Part shown: piece by piece, positions 61,766 through 64,000 of the stretch
How the letters are laid out: each line of letters starts with the position of its first letter
Position numbering within the stretch: position 1 is the first letter of the stretch
DNA from: Bdellovibrio bacteriovorus
GTDB taxonomy: Bacteria; Bdellovibrionota; Bdellovibrionia; Bdellovibrionales; Bdellovibrionaceae
DNA: 64,000 bases
Direction: 5' to 3'
NCBI RefSeq assembly: GCF_001592755.1
Contig: NZ_LUKF01000018.1
Span: 52,072 to 116,071, forward strand
Notes under the pieces: generated by a model
What the model saw: the letters and a program-made list of their open reading frames with translations, nothing else
Database searches by the model: none
What the model was told of the DNA's origin: nothing
Made by a program: the position numbers and the translations under genes

Positions 61766-63111
61766 TGAAGAGAATCCTATTAGTAGAAGACGATGAATTC
61801 TTTCGCTCCGCCGTAAAAGACTTCCTGAGTAAAACCTATGAAGTGCATGAGGCTGAAAATGGTCTGCACGCTCAAAATCTTTTGAACGACAGTCTTGAAC
61901 CGGATGCGATTCTTACAGATATAAAAATGCCGAAAATGACAGGTATTCAGCTCTTAGAGTGGGTTCGTGAACATAAGCCAAAAATCCCTGTGGTTTTGAT
62001 GACGGGTTTTTCCGAGATTTTAGAGACTAAGCGGGCCCACGATCTGGGAGCGAAGGATTTTATCCCGAAACCTTTTAAATCGGCTGAGCTTTTGACGAAG
62101 ATGAATAACATTCTTGCAGGCGTTTCACCATGGAAGATTGACGACGGCAAGGATGAAGATTTTTGCTCTCTTCCCGTTGAAGACTTTCTGACGGAAAGAA
62201 ACACGCAGTTTGGCATCTTTGTGAGGGTGGCGGCAAACAAATACATTAAGATCGCCCACCACGGTGGAAAAATAGCCGAAGACAAGATGCGCGTCTTTAA
62301 AGAAAAAGGCGTTCATTTTCTTTATGTAAAACAAGCCGACTTTTCTAGCATCGTGGGTTTCACGGTGAATATCTCTAAAGTGGTAAACGCCAGTGAAAAA
62401 GTCGATGAATCCAAGAAGCTTCGATTCGTAAAATACACAGGCGGTCTGATCGTACAACAAGCCTTTGTTCAAGGGACAGACAAGGCCTTATTTAACAACG
62501 CCAAAGATTTCTTATCTTCGAGTGTTTCAGTTATTACCGAATCCGAAGACGCGATGACCATCCTGGATCAACTGAACGATCACAATGATTACCTCTATTC
62601 ACATAGCTTAGGCGTGAGCATGTATTCGGTCATGATGGCTAAGAAAATGGGAATTAACTCTCCGCAAACTCTTTTCAAACTGGCGATGGCAGGATTATTT
62701 CATAACATCGGCTTTAAAGAACTCCCGCAGGACGTCCTGCAAAAAAGTCGTTTTAAGTTATCAAAAGAAGAGCGCATGCTGATTGAATCCCATCCTGCCC
62801 GAGGTAAGGAAATTTTAGAATCTATTAAGGGAATTCCCACCGATGTGATCCAGATGACATACGAACATCATGAAGACTTGATGGGTACGGGTTATCCTCG
62901 TCGTATCGACAAAAAGAAAATTCATCCGCTCACTCGAATCATCTCGGCAGCCGATGCCTTTTGCAGTCTGACCTTAAAGAATCCGGATAATGAAACTCCT
63001 TTGGATGGAGCTGCTGCGGTGGCGCGATTACGCGAAACCAAACAAAGTCTTTTGGATCAGGATTGCCTGAAAAGCCTGGCTTCGCTATTTTCCGCCAAAC
63101 AAGTGGCTTAA
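61762..63111 (+). CDS. response regulator with degenerate HD-GYP domain
   Basis: A 449-aa protein. The receiver (residues about 1-120) is intact: LLVEDDE, Asp53 in ILTDIKMPKMTG, and KPF. A middle domain (about 130-240) resembles the small N-terminal part of some HD-GYP regulators. The HD-GYP domain (about 270-440) is altered: HD reads HN (His314-Asn315 in LFHNIG), and the later motif is HHEDLMGTGYP with Met where Asp is usual. Loss of the HD aspartate normally abolishes phosphodiesterase activity, so it may bind c-di-GMP or proteins instead of cutting it. Confidence 0.83.
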   Translation: MMKRILLVEDDEFFRSAVKDFLSKTYEVHEAENGLHAQNLLNDSLEPDAILTDIKMPKMTGIQLLEWVREHKPKIPVVLMTGFSEILETKRAHDLGAKDFIPKPFKSAELLTKMNNILAGVSPWKIDDGKDEDFCSLPVEDFLTERNTQFGIFVRVAANKYIKIAHHGGKIAEDKMRVFKEKGVHFLYVKQADFSSIVGFTVNISKVVNASEKVDESKKLRFVKYTGGLIVQQAFVQGTDKALFNNAKDFLSSSVSVITESEDAMTILDQLNDHNDYLYSHSLGVSMYSVMMAKKMGINSPQTLFKLAMAGLFHNIGFKELPQDVLQKSRFKLSKEERMLIESHPARGKEILESIKGIPTDVIQMTYEHHEDLMGTGYPRRIDKKKIHPLTRIISAADAFCSLTLKNPDNETPLDGAAAVARLRETKQSLLDQDCLKSLASLFSAKQVA

Positions 63112-63114
63112 ATA

Positions 63115-63146
63115 AAAAAGCCCACGTCGTAAAACGTGGGCTTTTT
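63115..63146. terminator. bidirectional intrinsic terminator
   Basis: A-tract-GCCCACGT pairs with ACGTGGGC-T-tract around CGTAAA. It serves the convergent genes ending at 63111 and 63173. Confidence 0.9.
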
Positions 63147-63172
63147 GGAGAGCCGTCAAAATCAGTCTCAGA

Positions 63173-64000
63173 TTACCAACCGAAAGAGTCTACGTCGTAG
63201 CCCCAGTTAGCAAGAGCTTTTTTGTACATGCCCTTCATGAACTTTTGAGCTTGGTGAGGTTTCAAACCAAGTTCAGAAGCAGATCTGTTTGTGATGTCTT
63301 GCATTCCTGCAGAGTCACCCAAAGCCAAATCTTTTGCTGCTGCTAAAGCGTCAGAGAACTGAACACCGAAAACAGCTTTGAAAGTTTTGTCCATGTCTTT
63401 TTCAGAAGTTGTACCGCGTTCAGCAGCTGCAACTGCCCAAGAGTTCAATGCAGAAGCTACTGCAACCGCTTTGTCTTGTTTGAAGCCGTATTCTTTCATC
63501 AACTTCTCAGAAGCTCTTTTAACAAGTTGTTTATTCGCGTCAGAGTTCAAAGCCGCGAAGTTTGTGTCAGAAGCTGAAGAAGAAGTTTTGTCATTGATAG
63601 CTTGACCGTAGTTAGATTCGCCTGTGTTCGCATTGTATAGAACACCGTTTTTACCTAACCAGTAAGTACCATTGCGGATGTCTTCCCAGAAGAAACCAGT
63701 CGTACCTACACCGATAGATGTACCACCCACATAACCCGCGAACTCAGAAACGTCTGCGTAGTATTGGAATTGACCAAGATCGTTGTAAACAGCCGCTTCA
63801 CCGTTAGCATCGAATTTTACATACCAAAGATCGTCAGAACCGTAACCTTGGCTGTTGTAGTCTGGATCTCTAGTTACAGTGATACGAGTTCCATCAGACG
63901 CCAAGAATGTGCAACCAGGAGTCGCTTCTTGAGTTGTACAAACATCGCCGTAAACTGTTTCGTATGGGTAGTAGATAGCTCCGCCGCCACCGCAGGCTGC
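63173..64000 (-). CDS. lipoprotein, 5' end missing (partial)
   Basis: The minus-strand frame is open from the window end (64000) to the stop at 63173, 275 residues visible. It begins ...AACGGGGAIYYPYE, an obvious lipoprotein maturation site (Cys at the third visible residue), so only the signal peptide is missing. Cysteines in GDVCTTQ and PGCTFLA may pair. The rest is a Tyr/Gly-rich region then helices (KLMKEYGFKQDKAVAVASAL, KFMKGMYKKALANWGYD). No family is recognised. Confidence 0.75.
   Translation of the reverse strand, partial: AACGGGGAIYYPYETVYGDVCTTQEATPGCTFLASDGTRITVTRDPDYNSQGYGSDDLWYVKFDANGEAAVYNDLGQFQYYADVSEFAGYVGGTSIGVGTTGFFWEDIRNGTYWLGKNGVLYNANTGESNYGQAINDKTSSSASDTNFAALNSDANKQLVKRASEKLMKEYGFKQDKAVAVASALNSWAVAAAERGTTSEKDMDKTFKAVFGVQFSDALAAAKDLALGDSAGMQDITNRSASELGLKPHQAQKFMKGMYKKALANWGYDVDSFGW

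Noticed and set aside
1..64000. CRISPR arrays, insertion sequences, prophage, integrase, rRNA or tRNA genes
   Set aside because: No regularly spaced direct repeats, transposase or phage motifs, or tRNA cloverleafs were found on reading both strands.

Overview
The window looks like a chromosomal segment of a Bdellovibrio-type predatory bacterium (Bdellovibrionota). GC content appears moderate. Many lipoproteins and outer-membrane barrel proteins are encoded without assigned roles. Signalling genes of the kind common in that group are dense: DUF4388 response regulators, SpoIIE/STAS, HD-GYP, CheA-like kinases. A bacterial deoxyhypusine-synthase-like gene is also present. This placement is inference from gene content; no rRNA or tRNA is present to confirm it. 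I see no CRISPR array, insertion sequence, prophage or integrase.

Layout. 1-6.3 kb: deoxyhypusine-synthase-like enzyme, a methyltransferase, an exported protein, then the minus-strand run tatD - tcdA - a 49-aa membrane protein overlapping tcdA. 6.3-12.7 kb: DedA membrane protein, RluA-type pseudouridine synthase, the first copy of a structured inverted-repeat element (7979-8133), a barrel protein, a lipoprotein nuclease and an RlmL-type methyltransferase. 12.7-17.5 kb: minus-strand operon with a barrel and an EF-hand-like lipoprotein (module 1). 17.6-20 kb: heptosyltransferase-like GT9 and Kdo transferase (LPS core). 20.6-25.4 kb: a barrel gene and a 1132-aa lipoprotein behind a leader that can mask the barrel's ribosome binding site. 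25.4-33 kb: BtuF-like protein, a possible FabMG-type reductase, an MBL hydrolase, the second structured element (28462-28613), a phospholipase D/cardiolipin synthase, a P-loop NTPase and another barrel.

33-44 kb is a signalling block. SpoIIE phosphatase, STAS protein and REC-DUF4388-TPR regulator lie on the minus strand. FecR/FnIII envelope protein and a CheA-like kinase diverge from them across a palindrome-rich gap. Two Ser/Gly-rich secreted proteins with the same C-terminal tail, a DUF3750 protein, a CheY-like protein and a ChaN-like protein follow. 45-46.4 kb: rpmG-dcd-lipoprotein. 46.3-50.8 kb: module 2, a paralogue of module 1 with the same gene order and the same 11-nt overlap. 51-59 kb: hydrolase, M14 peptidase, DUF1338 protein, HD-GYP, a barrel, a DUF4105-like protein and an RND pump. 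59.3-63.1 kb: FIST-like protein, small protein, sensor kinase and a REC protein with a degenerate HD-GYP domain. The window ends inside a lipoprotein gene.

Most noteworthy: (i) two copies of a ~155-nt element with 31-36 bp outer arms and a colinear multi-branched core whose helices are kept by compensatory changes, both between convergent genes; (ii) a leader at 20760-20880 in which a perfect 9-bp helix masks a Shine-Dalgarno sequence; (iii) the duplicated barrel/EF-hand lipoprotein module with ~115-residue repeats; (iv) the 1132-aa lipoprotein with an internal duplication and an amphipathic Ser/Thr-rich segment.
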